Below are positions 1 through 9,709 of a stretch of DNA of 64,000 bases, piece after piece (position 1 is the stretch's first letter; each line of letters starts with the position of its first letter). The stretch covers positions 124,001 through 188,000 of the forward strand of contig NZ_RDQN01000002.1 in the NCBI RefSeq assembly GCF_003703395.1, in the 5' to 3' direction. This stretch comes from Pseudoxanthomonas spadix (lineage in GTDB: Bacteria; Pseudomonadota; Gammaproteobacteria; Xanthomonadales; Xanthomonadaceae). Made by a program: the position numbers and the translations under genes. The notes under the pieces were generated by a model. It worked only from the letters and a program-made list of their open reading frames with translations, had not been told where the DNA came from and ran no database searches.

Positions 1-66
1 GTCAGGGTCAACTTTTACGGACTTGCCCGCACTCGCTCGCTTGATCGGGTGATGCGCCAGCTGTGG
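1..66. other. Window edge, no gene
   Basis: This is the short stretch beyond the kdpE stop codon. It contains GGGTCAACTTTTACGG, which is reminiscent of sequence near the ends of some IS21-family elements. Nothing else supports a mobile element here and the window ends too soon to tell. No coding region is visible. Confidence 0.3.
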
Positions 67-798
67 TTAGACGACTTGCCGTTCCTTCGCGACAAACCTC
101 AATCCAACTCCTGGTTCGGTCGCAATATAACGAGGCGCCGACGCATCGTCCCCGAGCTTGTGTCGCAACTTGCCAACAAGAATGCGCAAATAGTGAGCGT
201 CCTCCTCATGCGTTGGCCCCCAGAGTTCCCGCAGTATCTGCGTCTGCGTCACCAATCGCCCCGGTTGCTGGACCAGCAGAGACAATAGGGAAAACTCCTT
301 GCGCCCTAGCGTGACACTCTGTCCATGCACACGCACCTCGCGTCGCACCAGGTCAATCCTGAGCACGCCATCGTCGAAGACCGGACCATCCTCGGCACCG
401 CGTGCTGCTGTGCGCAGGAATGCGCGAATGCGCGCCATCAATTCCTCGACGCCGAAGGGCTTGGTCACGTAGTCGTTGGCCCCCGCGTCGAGCACTGCCA
501 CCTTTTCGTCCTCATTGGAGCGAACGGTCAGCACGATGACAGGCACGCGCGACCACTGGCGAAGCTCCTTGAGCACGTCCTTTCCATCCTCATCCGGCAA
601 CCCGAGATCAAGAACGACCAGGTCGGCCCCCTTGCTGGCCAGTAGCGTCAGCCCCTGCTGGCCTGTTGCGGCCAACAGGGTCGCATAGCCTTGCGAGCGC
701 AGGCTAATGTCGATGAACTTGCGAATCTGGGGTTCGTCATCAATGATGAGGATGCGGGCGGCCGCTGCGCCCGGAGTCGTTTCAGTGGGAAGTCCCAT
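67..798 (-). CDS. kdpE: KdpE, response regulator of the potassium-starvation operon
   Basis: OmpR/PhoB-class transcription factor, 243 residues, expected to activate the kdp operon when phosphorylated by KdpD. The receiver domain has the acidic pair D20-D21, phospho-acceptor D64 (in VVLDLGLPDE), T91 and K113. The C-terminal winged helix includes LGRKEFSLL and ends GVGLRFVAKERQVV. The start overlaps the 3' end of kdpD by 17 bases, so the two are translationally linked. It is the last gene of the operon. The length is normal for the family (about 230). The receiver and winged-helix signatures plus the neighbourhood make the call very secure. Confidence 0.97.
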   Translation of the reverse strand: MGLPTETTPGAAAARILIIDDEPQIRKFIDISLRSQGYATLLAATGQQGLTLLASKGADLVVLDLGLPDEDGKDVLKELRQWSRVPVIVLTVRSNEDEKVAVLDAGANDYVTKPFGVEELMARIRAFLRTAARGAEDGPVFDDGVLRIDLVRREVRVHGQSVTLGRKEFSLLSLLVQQPGRLVTQTQILRELWGPTHEEDAHYLRILVGKLRHKLGDDASAPRYIATEPGVGLRFVAKERQVV

Positions 799-3523
799 TC
801 TCTTTCGCCTCCTGATTTGTGTATTCGCTCCAGGGCAAGGTCAGACGAATGGTGGTTCCATGGCCTTGCGGGCCTGGTAGCGCCTCGACGCTGCCCATGT
901 GGGCGCCGACGATGCCCTGGACGATCGTCAGTCCCAGGCCGGTTCCCTGCTTGCCCCGGTCGCCGCGCTCCACGCTGTAGAACATGTCGAAAATACGCCG
1001 CCGCTCCTGCTCTGGAATGCCCGGCCCACGGTCCGAAATGTCGATCTGCAATCGATTGTCCTCGGTGCGCCGCACCTGCACCCGGACGGGCTCTCCGGGG
1101 GGCGAGAACTTCGCTGCGTTCTCCATGACATTGAACAAAGCCTGCTCGATGAGCGCGGGGTGAACGTGGATCGGCGGCAAGTCCGGCGGGATCTCGTACT
1201 CGATGCGGACGCCGGGTTCATAGCGCTGCAAGCGGCGAGACGCCGAGCCCACCAGCTCGTCGATACCGATCCAGTCGCGCGTCAGCGTCAGTCCTTGCTG
1301 TCCGAGCCGGGTCATGTCGAGGAGATTCTGGATGTAACGGTCCAGGCGCTCGCCTTCCACATGGATGGTTTCCAGCAGGCTTTGCCGGTCTTCTGGCCCC
1401 ATGTCCTTGCCATAGCGCGCCAGGCTGTCCGCTGCACCGATCATCGACGACAGGGGCGAGCGAAGGTCGTGCGATACGGAAGACAACAACGCTGAACGCA
1501 GTCGCTCTGTCTCCCCGGTGACGCGCGCCACCTCCAGTTCGGATACCAGGCGGGTGCGCAAGGCGGCTTGGCCGATGTCTTCCACCATGTTCTCGGCAAG
1601 GCGGCGTTGCTCGAACGACAGGCGCCCCATGTTCGGCGAGAATCTGAGCCCGACCACCCCCAGCGTGTCCTTGTCCGATGACACGGGCAGGAACCACCAG
1701 GCAGAGCCAGTCAAGGTGTCGGTGTAGCGACCGCTGGCTTGGCCGTGCTGTTGCGTCCAATCGGCAGCCGTCAAATCCTTCTCGCCAAGATGGCCCGCAG
1801 AAGTGGCGGGGCCGGATTGATCATTGATGCGGATCCATGCCTCGGCATGCAGGGTCGATTGCAGGACAGATGCCCCCGCCGCGATGACCTGCCCGAGATC
1901 GGCAGCCTTGGCCAGGCGGCGCCCCAGATTCTGCATGGCCATAGCGTGAGTATTCGCCGCACGCAATGCCACCACCTGCATGCGCAGCCGCGAGGCCAGT
2001 CGTCCAGCGATCAGGGCCGCAGCAAGAAACAGCACGACGGTGGCCACCCCACGATGGGCACTGATCAGGAACGTGTACCGTGGCTCGATGAAGAAGAAGT
2101 TGTAGGCGAGAAAACACAGTATCGCGGTAATGACAGCCGAAGCCATGCGCGTGCGCGAAGCCACCAGCATGACGGCCACCAGAAAGACCATCGACAGATC
2201 CTGCAAACCCAGGGTGCGCTCAGCCAGCGCCGCCATACCGACGGCTCCGAGGCTGGCCACCAGGATCAGCACAAGCTCTCGCCACGTGGGGCGTTCTCCC
2301 GTGATGTCGAGCAGTCTCGGCAAGCGTTGCCGAGCCTGCGGTGTGCCGATGATGGTGAGTTCGTAGCGTGCGCCTCGCTGCAGCAGTTGCTGCGTCAGCG
2401 TGCGATTGAGGATGCGGGCGATGGGCCGCTCTCGTGTGCGGCCGATCACGATCGACCTGGCGCCACGCGCTGCAGCTGCATCGAGCAGGGCCTGCGCGAC
2501 GTCGGTGTTGTGCATTACTTCGGTCTCGCCGCCCAGGTTGCGCGTCAATGCAAACGCCCTGTCAATCTCAATCAAACGCCGCTGTTCGTCGCGTGCCATT
2601 TTGTTGAGCGTTGGAGCCGCGCGATCCGTCTCGTCCGCATGCAAGGCGGCATCGGCCCGGCGCCCGGTCTCCACCGTGACCACTGACCACGGCGCTCCGC
2701 GGCGCCTGGCGATCATGGCGCCGGCCCTCACCAGATATTCCGAGTGCCCCCGACCGTCGATGGCGATCAGTACATGACGCTGGATGGAAATACCTTCGAG
2801 CCCACGGGCCGCGCGCTCCTCGCGCAAGTCGACATCGACATGTTCGGCGACGGTCTGCATCGCCAGTTCGCGCAGCGCGGTGAGATTGGAGGGCGAGAAG
2901 AACGCCTGCAGTGCCTGGGCGGCCTGCTCCGGTAAATACACCTTGCCCTGGTTCAGGCGTTCGATCAGCTCGCGTGCGGGCAGATCGACCAGGCGTATAT
3001 CGCGCAGTCGCTCGAACAGGGCATCGGGCACCGTTTCGCTCACCCGAACGCCGGTGATCTGATGCACTACGTCGTTCACGCTTTCCAGGTGCTGGATATT
3101 GACCGTCGTATAGACGTCGATCCCGGCGTCGAGCAATTCCTCCACGTCCTGCCAGCGCCGCTCATGGCGGCTTCCAGGGGCGTTTCGATGGGCCAGTTCA
3201 TCGACCAGGGCGACGGCCGGCTTGCGCGCCAGCAAGGCATCCAGGTCCATCTCCTCCAACTGACGGCCCTGGTAGTCCACCTTCTTGCGCGGCAGCACCG
3301 GCAATCCCTCGACCATGGTCTGGGTCTCGCCACGGCCATGGGTTTCCACGATGCCGATGACCACATCCACCCCTTGGCGGTGGAGCTCGCGCGCCCGTGC
3401 CAGCATGGCGTAGGTCTTGCCCACGCCGGGCGCAGCGCCCAGAAATACCGTCAGCCGCCCAGCGCCCTGGCGCTTGAGTCCGCCCAGCAGGGCATCGGCT
3501 TGTTCAGTCCGTTCGGCTCCCAT
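782..3523 (-). CDS. kdpD: KdpD, membrane sensor histidine kinase for K+ limitation
   Basis: Sensor kinase of 913 residues, close to the usual 890-900. The N-terminal KdpD domain carries a Walker A motif, GAAPGVGKT, at residues 29-37. It is followed by a universal-stress-type domain (about 250-370), four closely spaced membrane segments (about 410-500, no large periplasmic loop), a GAF-like region, and a HisKA domain with phospho-acceptor H685 in SHDLRSPLSS. The ATPase domain shows the N-box NVMENAAKF (from about 798), DRGPGIP and GTGLGLTIVQG. The stop overlaps the kdpE start. A 167-base gap separates it from kdpC, so transcription may continue from kdpABC or start locally. No key residue is missing. 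Confidence 0.97.
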   Translation of the reverse strand: MGAERTEQADALLGGLKRQGAGRLTVFLGAAPGVGKTYAMLARARELHRQGVDVVIGIVETHGRGETQTMVEGLPVLPRKKVDYQGRQLEEMDLDALLARKPAVALVDELAHRNAPGSRHERRWQDVEELLDAGIDVYTTVNIQHLESVNDVVHQITGVRVSETVPDALFERLRDIRLVDLPARELIERLNQGKVYLPEQAAQALQAFFSPSNLTALRELAMQTVAEHVDVDLREERAARGLEGISIQRHVLIAIDGRGHSEYLVRAGAMIARRRGAPWSVVTVETGRRADAALHADETDRAAPTLNKMARDEQRRLIEIDRAFALTRNLGGETEVMHNTDVAQALLDAAAARGARSIVIGRTRERPIARILNRTLTQQLLQRGARYELTIIGTPQARQRLPRLLDITGERPTWRELVLILVASLGAVGMAALAERTLGLQDLSMVFLVAVMLVASRTRMASAVITAILCFLAYNFFFIEPRYTFLISAHRGVATVVLFLAAALIAGRLASRLRMQVVALRAANTHAMAMQNLGRRLAKAADLGQVIAAGASVLQSTLHAEAWIRINDQSGPATSAGHLGEKDLTAADWTQQHGQASGRYTDTLTGSAWWFLPVSSDKDTLGVVGLRFSPNMGRLSFEQRRLAENMVEDIGQAALRTRLVSELEVARVTGETERLRSALLSSVSHDLRSPLSSMIGAADSLARYGKDMGPEDRQSLLETIHVEGERLDRYIQNLLDMTRLGQQGLTLTRDWIGIDELVGSASRRLQRYEPGVRIEYEIPPDLPPIHVHPALIEQALFNVMENAAKFSPPGEPVRVQVRRTEDNRLQIDISDRGPGIPEQERRRIFDMFYSVERGDRGKQGTGLGLTIVQGIVGAHMGSVEALPGPQGHGTTIRLTLPWSEYTNQEAKENGTSH

Positions 3524-3690
3524 GGCAGGCCGGATCCTCAGACGTCAGTCGTTCGCATGGCGTTGTCTTCCTCCCTTTGTCTTGTTTCCTGCCGCGATGA
3601 GCGCAGCGCCACGGCGGGCCCTTCAGGAGCCTGTCGGCGACCGGCGGTCGAGCAGAACCCCCTCGGCCTTCATATACAGTAAGTGTGTGC

Positions 3691-4350
3691 TCACGGCTTG
3701 GCTGCAGGCGCCCCGGAGGCCGGTGAAGCCAGGTCATCCAGTGCCAGATTCAGTTCGAGCACGTTCACCCGGGGCTGGCCCAGCAGACCCAACTGCTTGT
3801 TTTCCGTGTGCCGGGCGATCAAACCTTGGATCTGGTCGCGCCCGAACCCACGGGCGCGCGCCACGCGATCGGCCTGCAGGGCTGCCGCCTGCGGGCTGAT
3901 GTGCGGGTCGATGCCGCCACCGGATTGGGTGACCAGATCACCCGCAACGGCAGAGGGATCGACGCCATTGCGCTGCGCCGCGCCCGTGAGCGCTTGGTCG
4001 ATGCGCTTGCGCATGTCGGGATTGGTGCGAGCCTGATTGCTGCCGGCGACCGCCATCGGATCGTAACCGGCCGCGGACGGGCGCGGCTGGAAGTAGCGCG
4101 CATCCGCAAACGGCTGTGCAACCAGCGACGAACCCACGACCTTGCCATCGCGCTCGATCAGGCTGCCATTGGCCTTGCTCGGGAACAGCGCCTGACCCAG
4201 GCCGACTCCGGCCAGCGAATACAGCAGGCCGAAGCCGACCAGCGAGATGGCCGCCAGGCCGATGGCGCCACGCAGCAGACCCTTGTCGGAGATGCCCTGG
4301 GACGCGCTGTCAGGCGGTGGGGCGATCGTGTTTGCGTTTTGAATCGACAT
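3691..4350 (-). CDS. kdpC: KdpC, accessory subunit of the Kdp K+-transporting ATPase
   Basis: Single-span subunit of the KdpFABC pump, 219 residues (family about 190-200, slightly long at the N-terminus). It has one N-terminal membrane segment (LAAISLVGFGLLYSLAGVGL). A conserved periplasmic part follows, with the family motifs RYFQPRPSAAGYDP and SGGGIDPHISPQAA. It starts 10 bases after the kdpB stop, in operon. KdpC stabilises the KdpA-KdpB complex and is thought to help K+ access. The call is firm. Confidence 0.96.
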   Translation of the reverse strand: MSIQNANTIAPPPDSASQGISDKGLLRGAIGLAAISLVGFGLLYSLAGVGLGQALFPSKANGSLIERDGKVVGSSLVAQPFADARYFQPRPSAAGYDPMAVAGSNQARTNPDMRKRIDQALTGAAQRNGVDPSAVAGDLVTQSGGGIDPHISPQAAALQADRVARARGFGRDQIQGLIARHTENKQLGLLGQPRVNVLELNLALDDLASPASGAPAAKP

Positions 4351-4360
4351 GATCGAATCC

Positions 4361-6400
4361 TCAGACAGAGAACAGGGCGGAAATCACGACGTCGATCGCC
4401 TTGATCGCGACGAAGGGCAGCACCACGCCACCGACGCCGTAGACCAGCATGTTGTTGCGCAGCAGCTGCGTCGCGCTCGATGGCTTGAAACGCACGCCGC
4501 GCAGCGCCAGAGGAATCAGCAGCGGAATGATGATGGCATTGAAGATCAACGCCGACAGCACCGCGCTGGTCGGGCTGGCCAGCCTCATGACGTTGAGTGC
4601 TGCCATCTGCGGGATCGTGGCGGCAAACAGCGCCGGCAGGATGGCGAAATACTTGGAAACGTCATTGGCCAGCGAGAAGGTGGTCAGCGCGCCGCGCGTG
4701 ATGAGCTGTTGCTTGCCAATTTCCACCACCGCAAGCAACTTGGCCGGATCACTGTCCAGATCGACCATGTTGCCGGCTTCCTTGGCCGCCTGGGTGCCGG
4801 AGTTCATCGCCAGCCCCACATCGGCTTGGGCGAGTGCTGGCGCATCATTGGTGCCGTCACCCACCATCGCCACCAGCCGGCCACCGGCCTGCTCGGCGCG
4901 GATGCGCGCGAGCTTGTCTTCGGGCCGGGCCTCGGCGATGTAATCATCGACGCCGGCCTCGGCGGCGATGTTCGCGGCCGTGAGCGGGTTGTCGCCGGTG
5001 ATCATCACAGTCTTGACACCCATCGCACGCAAGCGGGCGAAACGCTCCTTGAGCCCATGCTTGACGACATCGGACAACTCGATGACACCCAGCGCGTGCG
5101 CCCCGTCGCTGACCACCAGCGGCGTGGCGCCCTTGCGGGCCACGTCCGCGACACGCACCTGCAGCTCCGCGGGGATGACGCCACCGAGCGTTTGCACGTG
5201 CCGCACAATCGCATCCATTGCCCCCTTGCGGATGATGCGTCCTCCGGGAAGGTCCACCCCCGACATGCGCGAGTGCGCCGAGAACGGCACGAAGTGCGCG
5301 CCCTCGGGTTCATCCAGCTTCTCGTCCTTGCCGCGCGCGAGCTTGACGATGGACTTTCCTTCCGGCGTCGGATCCGCCAGCGAAGCCAGCAAGACCGCCT
5401 GACGCAATTGCGCAGCGTCTACTCCGGCCAGTGGGTGGAACGCGGTGGCCTGCCGGTCGCCGTAGGTGATGGTCCCAGTCTTGTCCAGCAGCAGGACGTC
5501 CACGTCGCCGGCCACCTCCACCGCCTTGCCGGACTTGGCCAGTATGTTGGCCTGCAGCGCGCGGTTCATGCCGGCGATGCCGATCGCCGGCAGCAGCCCG
5601 CCGATGGTGGTCGGGATCAGACACACCAGCAGGGCGACCAGCAACACCACGTTGATCTCGACACCGACGAATCCACCGATGAAGGGCAAGGTCACAACCA
5701 CGAGCAGGAAGGTCAGCGTCATCACACCCAGCAGGATGCCCAGGGCGATCTCATTGGGCGTCTTCTGCCGGTTGGAGCCCTCCACCAGGGCAATCATGCG
5801 ATCGAGGAAGCTGTTGCCGGGCTCGGCGGTGATGCGAACGACGATGCGGTCGGACAGCACCTTGGTGCCGCCGATCACGCCGGATCGGTCGGTGCCGGCC
5901 TCGCGCAGCACGGGTGCGGATTCGCCTGTTACGGCAGCTTCGTTGATGGTGGCCAAACCTTCGACGATCTCGCCATCGGCCGGTATCAGTTGTCCTTCTT
6001 CAACCACAACGAGATCGCCGGGACGCAGTTCTGCGGCGGGCACGGTCTTTTCGCCCACCGATTTGTCGAGCCGGCGTGCCATCAAGTCCTTGCGGGCACG
6101 GCGCAGCGAGGCCGCCTGGCCACGTCCTCGCGACTCGGCCACCGCCTCGGCGAAGTTGCTGAACAGCACGGTGATCAGCAGGGTTGCGGTCACGGCCCAG
6201 CCAAAGCCCGGCCGCGCCCAGCCTGCGAGGGTGGCAGCCGCGGTCAGCAAGGTACCCAGCCAGACCACGGCCATGACCGGATTGTTGATGATGTGCTGCG
6301 GCGCCAGTTTGATGAAGGCGTTGAGCAGCGCGGGCACAAAGCCGTGCTCGTCCGGGCGCGAGGCGCGAGCTGCAGACTTTTGAGAGGTCGTATTGCTCAT
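4361..6400 (-). CDS. kdpB: KdpB, P-type ATPase subunit of the K+ pump
   Basis: Catalytic subunit, 679 residues, typical for the family. Visible motifs are [12 protein letters not shown] in the first membrane segments, TGES at 158-161 (S161 corresponds to the inhibitory phosphoserine of Escherichia coli KdpB), the phosphorylation site DKTGT with D306, TGDNPLTA, and the hinge [18 protein letters not shown]. The C-terminus carries the last three membrane spans. It lies between kdpA and kdpC with 10-base spacers. All catalytic residues are present, so the pump should be functional. Confidence 0.98.
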   Translation of the reverse strand: MSNTTSQKSAARASRPDEHGFVPALLNAFIKLAPQHIINNPVMAVVWLGTLLTAAATLAGWARPGFGWAVTATLLITVLFSNFAEAVAESRGRGQAASLRRARKDLMARRLDKSVGEKTVPAAELRPGDLVVVEEGQLIPADGEIVEGLATINEAAVTGESAPVLREAGTDRSGVIGGTKVLSDRIVVRITAEPGNSFLDRMIALVEGSNRQKTPNEIALGILLGVMTLTFLLVVVTLPFIGGFVGVEINVVLLVALLVCLIPTTIGGLLPAIGIAGMNRALQANILAKSGKAVEVAGDVDVLLLDKTGTITYGDRQATAFHPLAGVDAAQLRQAVLLASLADPTPEGKSIVKLARGKDEKLDEPEGAHFVPFSAHSRMSGVDLPGGRIIRKGAMDAIVRHVQTLGGVIPAELQVRVADVARKGATPLVVSDGAHALGVIELSDVVKHGLKERFARLRAMGVKTVMITGDNPLTAANIAAEAGVDDYIAEARPEDKLARIRAEQAGGRLVAMVGDGTNDAPALAQADVGLAMNSGTQAAKEAGNMVDLDSDPAKLLAVVEIGKQQLITRGALTTFSLANDVSKYFAILPALFAATIPQMAALNVMRLASPTSAVLSALIFNAIIIPLLIPLALRGVRFKPSSATQLLRNNMLVYGVGGVVLPFVAIKAIDVVISALFSV

Positions 6401-6410
6401 GGTCTATTCC

Positions 6411-8120
6411 TCAAGGCGAGACCAGGGTCAGGTGATCGGCCACGGGGCCGAGCACCAGCACGGGCATGAACTGAAGCAGCGTCAGGATGACGATGACGGC
6501 GATCAGCGTGAGCGCAAAGGTGGGGGTTTCGATCTGCAGGCTGCCCGTGCTTTCCGGTGCTTGCCGCTTGCGCGCGAGCATGGCTGCGATCGCCAGCGGA
6601 ATGATGAGGGCAGGGTAACGGCCAGCGGCCAGGACGAAGCTGCAGGTCAGGTTCCACCACACGGTGGCATCGCCCAGCCCCTCGAAGCCGGAGCCATTGT
6701 TGGCAAAGGCCGATGCGTATTCATAGAACACCTGGCTGATGGCATGGAACCCAGGGTTCGAGTTCCCCGTCAGGCTCGGTACCGACAGCGTGATGGCGGT
6801 CAGGCTCAGCAGGATCACCGGCTGCAACAGCACCAGGACCGCGAGCAGCTTGACTTCAGGCGCCTCGATCTTGCGACCGAACAGTTCGGGGGTGCGCCCG
6901 GTCATCAAGCCGGCCAGGAACACGCCGAGCAGCAGATAGACGATGAACTGCTGCAAGCCACTGCCGATGCCCCCCCAGATGGCGTTGATCAGCATGTCGC
7001 TGATTGTGACCAGGCCGGTCAACGGCGCGAGCGAATCGTGCATGGCGTTGACAGAGCCATTGGATGTCTGCGTCGTCAGTGCGGCCCACAACGCGGAGGG
7101 CTCGGCGCCGAAGCGGACCTCCTTGCCTTCCATCAACGCGATGTCCTGCGATGTCGAGGAGAACCCTTCGGACCAGATGGCCAATCCTGCTGACGCCACC
7201 GACATGACCAGCATCGTGCCGAGCACGAGCGCGGCGAACTTGCGGCGTCCGGTCAGGCCTCCGATCATGAAGATCACAGCGACCGGAACCAGAATGACCG
7301 CCAGCGTTTCCAGCAGATTCGACAGCGGCGTCGGGTTCTCCAGTGGCACCGAACTGTTGGGGCCGTACCATCCGCCGCCGTTGGTGCCGAGTTGCTTGAT
7401 GGCGACCATGGGCGACACCGGCCCGAGCGGAATCTTCTGCTCCTTCATCTGAACCGTCGCATCGACGGGCGCGAGCACCGGCCCACCATCCAACGTCGCC
7501 GGCACTCCCTGGCTGGTCAGCAGTACCGACCACAGCAGGCACAGCGGCAGCATGAAGCGCAGCGTGGGGCGGATCACGTCGGCCCAGTAGTTACCAACGT
7601 CCACCGGGGTCTGATCCTGGCCCTCGGCCTTGCGCGCCTGCGCATTGCGCCCACCGAACAGCCCCCGCAGCGTCGCCACGACAAGCGCCAGTCCCATCAT
7701 CGGCGTGATGACCTGCAGCGTCACGATGCCCATCATGTGGGCGAGGTAGGAAAGCTGGGCCTGCCCGGAGTAGTGCTGCTGGTTGGTGTTGGTCAGGAAG
7801 GAAACCATGGTGTGCAGCGCCAGGTCCCAGCTCATGTTGGGTGCACCGTTGGGATTGAGCGGCAGCCACGCCTGGGTCATCAGGATCAACCAGACGACCA
7901 GGGCCAGCACCCCATTGCTCAGCAAAAAGGCGCCCGCATACCCGCGCCAGCTCATGCCCCTGTGGGGGTTGGTGCCGAGCAGTGCATACAGTGGCCGTTC
8001 CAACCACAGGAACAGCCCATCGCCACGCATCGGCTCGCCGCGCATCACCGCAGCCAGATAGCGACCGAGCGGCCAGCCCAGGCCGATCGCCAGGGCGAAT
8101 ACGAGAAAAAACTCAGTCAT
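6411..8120 (-). CDS. kdpA: KdpA, K+-binding channel-like subunit of the Kdp ATPase
   Basis: Membrane subunit of 569 residues (family about 560) that selects and conducts K+. The selectivity-filter loops can be read: TNTNQQHYSGQAQ, LGTNGGGWYGPNS and FANNGSGFEGLG. About ten membrane spans are predicted from hydrophobicity. It is the first intact gene of kdpABC. The small kdpF gene often found just upstream is not visible here; instead there is the broken tail of a porin gene. The ATG is at 8118-8120. Confidence 0.97.
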   Translation of the reverse strand: MTEFFLVFALAIGLGWPLGRYLAAVMRGEPMRGDGLFLWLERPLYALLGTNPHRGMSWRGYAGAFLLSNGVLALVVWLILMTQAWLPLNPNGAPNMSWDLALHTMVSFLTNTNQQHYSGQAQLSYLAHMMGIVTLQVITPMMGLALVVATLRGLFGGRNAQARKAEGQDQTPVDVGNYWADVIRPTLRFMLPLCLLWSVLLTSQGVPATLDGGPVLAPVDATVQMKEQKIPLGPVSPMVAIKQLGTNGGGWYGPNSSVPLENPTPLSNLLETLAVILVPVAVIFMIGGLTGRRKFAALVLGTMLVMSVASAGLAIWSEGFSSTSQDIALMEGKEVRFGAEPSALWAALTTQTSNGSVNAMHDSLAPLTGLVTISDMLINAIWGGIGSGLQQFIVYLLLGVFLAGLMTGRTPELFGRKIEAPEVKLLAVLVLLQPVILLSLTAITLSVPSLTGNSNPGFHAISQVFYEYASAFANNGSGFEGLGDATVWWNLTCSFVLAAGRYPALIIPLAIAAMLARKRQAPESTGSLQIETPTFALTLIAVIVILTLLQFMPVLVLGPVADHLTLVSP

Positions 8121-8172
8121 GATCGGACTCCATCACTTGGTGCAAGGGGGCTTGCGGCCATCGCGCCCGCCG

Positions 8173-8695
8173 TCAAAAAGAAGTCTGGACGGCGAACTCG
8201 ACGTGCGAGTCTCCCATGCCGGGGGAAAATAGCCGCCTGGCTAGCGTCGGTACCATGCAGCGTCAAACGGGTCTGGAAGGGCACCTGGAAGGCCCAGAGC
8301 GCGCCGACCGAGCCGTGCGCATAGCGGCATACGCACTGTCCGGAACACAAAGCGCCACGTGTTTTCGATACGCCACTGATCATCGAGGGGAAGGGCGCGC
8401 CAACGAGCGCACAGGCTCCCGCGGTCTTGCTGACCATCGCATTGGTCTGACGCAGGGGCAGTTGCCACCCCAATCCAGAAGCTGTCGCACCAAGTGCGGT
8501 GGCAGGTTTTTCCCGCGTCTGGGCAGAACCGCGCCAGAGGTGGCCCGACGTCAACATCGCACGGGCGAAGACTTGTACCTGGACGCTGGTTCCACTCCCA
8601 GCAGCAGCCCACTGATGGCCACTGCTGATAGCCGCTGCAACGACCTTTCCGGTCGGCTGAATAAACTTGAGAGGCATGATTTCTTGCTTGGCCAA
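8173..8695 (-). pseudogene. Frameshifted remnant of a TorF-type outer-membrane porin
   Basis: No intact reading frame spans this stretch, but pieces of a beta-barrel protein appear in different minus-strand frames. Near the 5' end one frame reads LTSGHLWRGSAQTREKPA, resembling the TorF-family signature LTSxYxxRGxxQTxxxPA, preceded by a leader-like start. Near the 3' end another frame reads GDSHVEFAVQTSF followed by a stop, a typical barrel C-terminus ending in Phe. The total of about 520 bases is shorter than an intact gene (about 700), so deletions accompany the frameshifts. TorF-like porins are common next to kdp operons, which fits. The exact frameshift positions are not resolved. Confidence 0.55.
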
Positions 8696-8748
8696 TGAAT
8701 GCCCGAATAGCCGTGCTCAAGTATTCAGTGATGAGCCGTAAATTCTCC

Positions 8749-8785
8749 ATTCTAGAAAATGCTGCGTGCATAAATTATGCGTAAA
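8749..8785 (-). promoter_or_regulatory. Candidate KdpE site and promoter of the porin-kdp transcript
   Basis: Read on the minus strand, 8768-8785 is TTTACGC-ATAA-TTTATGC: two 7-base repeats with a 4-base spacer, the 11-base periodicity expected for an OmpR/PhoB-class dimer. It matches the layout of the Escherichia coli KdpE site (TTTATAC-N4-TTTACAC). A good -10 element, TAGAAT, lies downstream at 8754-8749, so the site would overlap the -35 region. It lies in an AT-rich patch just upstream of the porin remnant. Pattern-based inference only. Confidence 0.5.
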
Positions 8786-8939
8786 CTTCGAGCAGCGCAT
8801 GGTCCAGGTCACGATCGACTCAAGAATCAAGTGCGGCGCGTGATTTGAACTCAGCGATTTCCTTCTCCATCGCATCCTGTGGTGTGGCCTACCCACCACC
8901 AGCCGGGTGCCGGCGAGGCGCTCTGCCGCTCGCGGCGCC

Positions 8940-9628
8940 GGCGGTTCCGCCCAGGATTGGACGCAGCGCCGCGCGCAGTCTCGACCTGCGCGCCGGTTTT
9001 GGCGACGATGGCCTTATCGTGGGCCTTGGTGCGCGCGCCCTTGGCGTATTCCAGCAGTACGCGCACGGCGTCGCCGTCCTTCTTCGCGGACTTGAGCTGG
9101 TAGTGCGCCTTGTCGTTGGGCTTGAGCGCGGCGCGTGTGGCGTTGAGGGTGTCGGCGTCCACCGCAAACACGATGTGTACGCCGTTCGCCAGCCGCACCG
9201 GGAAGTCGGTGAAGATGTCGCCTGACTTGATGTAGTACATGTCCTCGGTGGCCCAGCGGAACCGTGCTGGGAGGCGTCGCGTTGCTGCTGCAAGCTTCGG
9301 TACTCGTCCACGTCGCCGCGCAGCTTGGGACGCGTGTAGGCATCGGCAAGGGCTTCTTCTCGCTGCACGTCGGTCAGATGGCGACTCAGACCAGGTCCGC
9401 TTCCAGCTCACGCAGGCGATCGTCGATTTGCGCCGACTGTTCGGCATCCTTGGTGGAGAAAGTGGCGTCCAGGATCTTCTGCAGCTTGCCGCCGACCAGT
9501 GTCTTGTGATCGCCCTTGGCTTGCACTTCGCCAAGAAAGGCGCGCACCGCGTTGTTGCGGTAGCCGATCACACGGTAGATGCCAAAGTCCAGCGCCTGCG
9601 CCTCGTCGAGCTGGAACAGGTCGGCCAT
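8940..9628 (-). pseudogene. Broken N-terminal part of a site-specific DNA methyltransferase
   Basis: Three minus-strand frames hold successive pieces of one protein. The first (from 9628) contains ADLFQLDEAQALDFGIYRV, the N-terminal signature of large adenine methyltransferases of restriction systems. A second frame (about 9368-9250) continues with REEALADAYTRPKLRGD. A third (about 9255-8960) contains WATEDMYYIKSGDIFTDF and GARTKAHDKAIVAKTGAQ, matching the family's downstream W-x4-DxYYxK region. The catalytic methyltransferase domain is absent, so this is a frameshifted, 3'-truncated remnant of about 230 of an expected 900 or more residues. It probably came with a restriction locus now lost. 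Confidence 0.7.
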
Positions 9629-9709
9629 CAGCTCGACGAATTGCGTTCGGGCTTGCTTAAATCGGTCACGGGTTCATTCCTGGTGCGGTGGCGCGACGTG
9701 GTAGCCGGC

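Noticed and set aside
1-30. GGGTCAACTTTTACGG looks like the end of an IS21-type element.
   Set aside because: The window starts here, there is no transposase fragment, and the motif is too short to call.
3624-3640. AGGAGCCTGTCGG, identical to part of the terminal repeat of the 168-bp element, between kdpD and kdpC.
   Set aside because: The surrounding sequence does not match the element and no second end is present within 200 bases; 13 bases can occur by chance.
3660-3680. ACTGTATATGA-like half of a LexA box on the minus strand upstream of kdpD.
   Set aside because: Only half of a symmetric site is present, and xanthomonad LexA reads a different sequence.
4349-6469. A 706-codon open frame on the plus strand opposite kdpB.
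   Set aside because: It is the antisense shadow of kdpB in a GC-rich genome; the amino-acid composition is His/Arg/Gln-rich without any domain.
8121-8172. kdpF upstream of kdpA.
   Set aside because: No short hydrophobic ORF is present between the porin remnant and kdpA.
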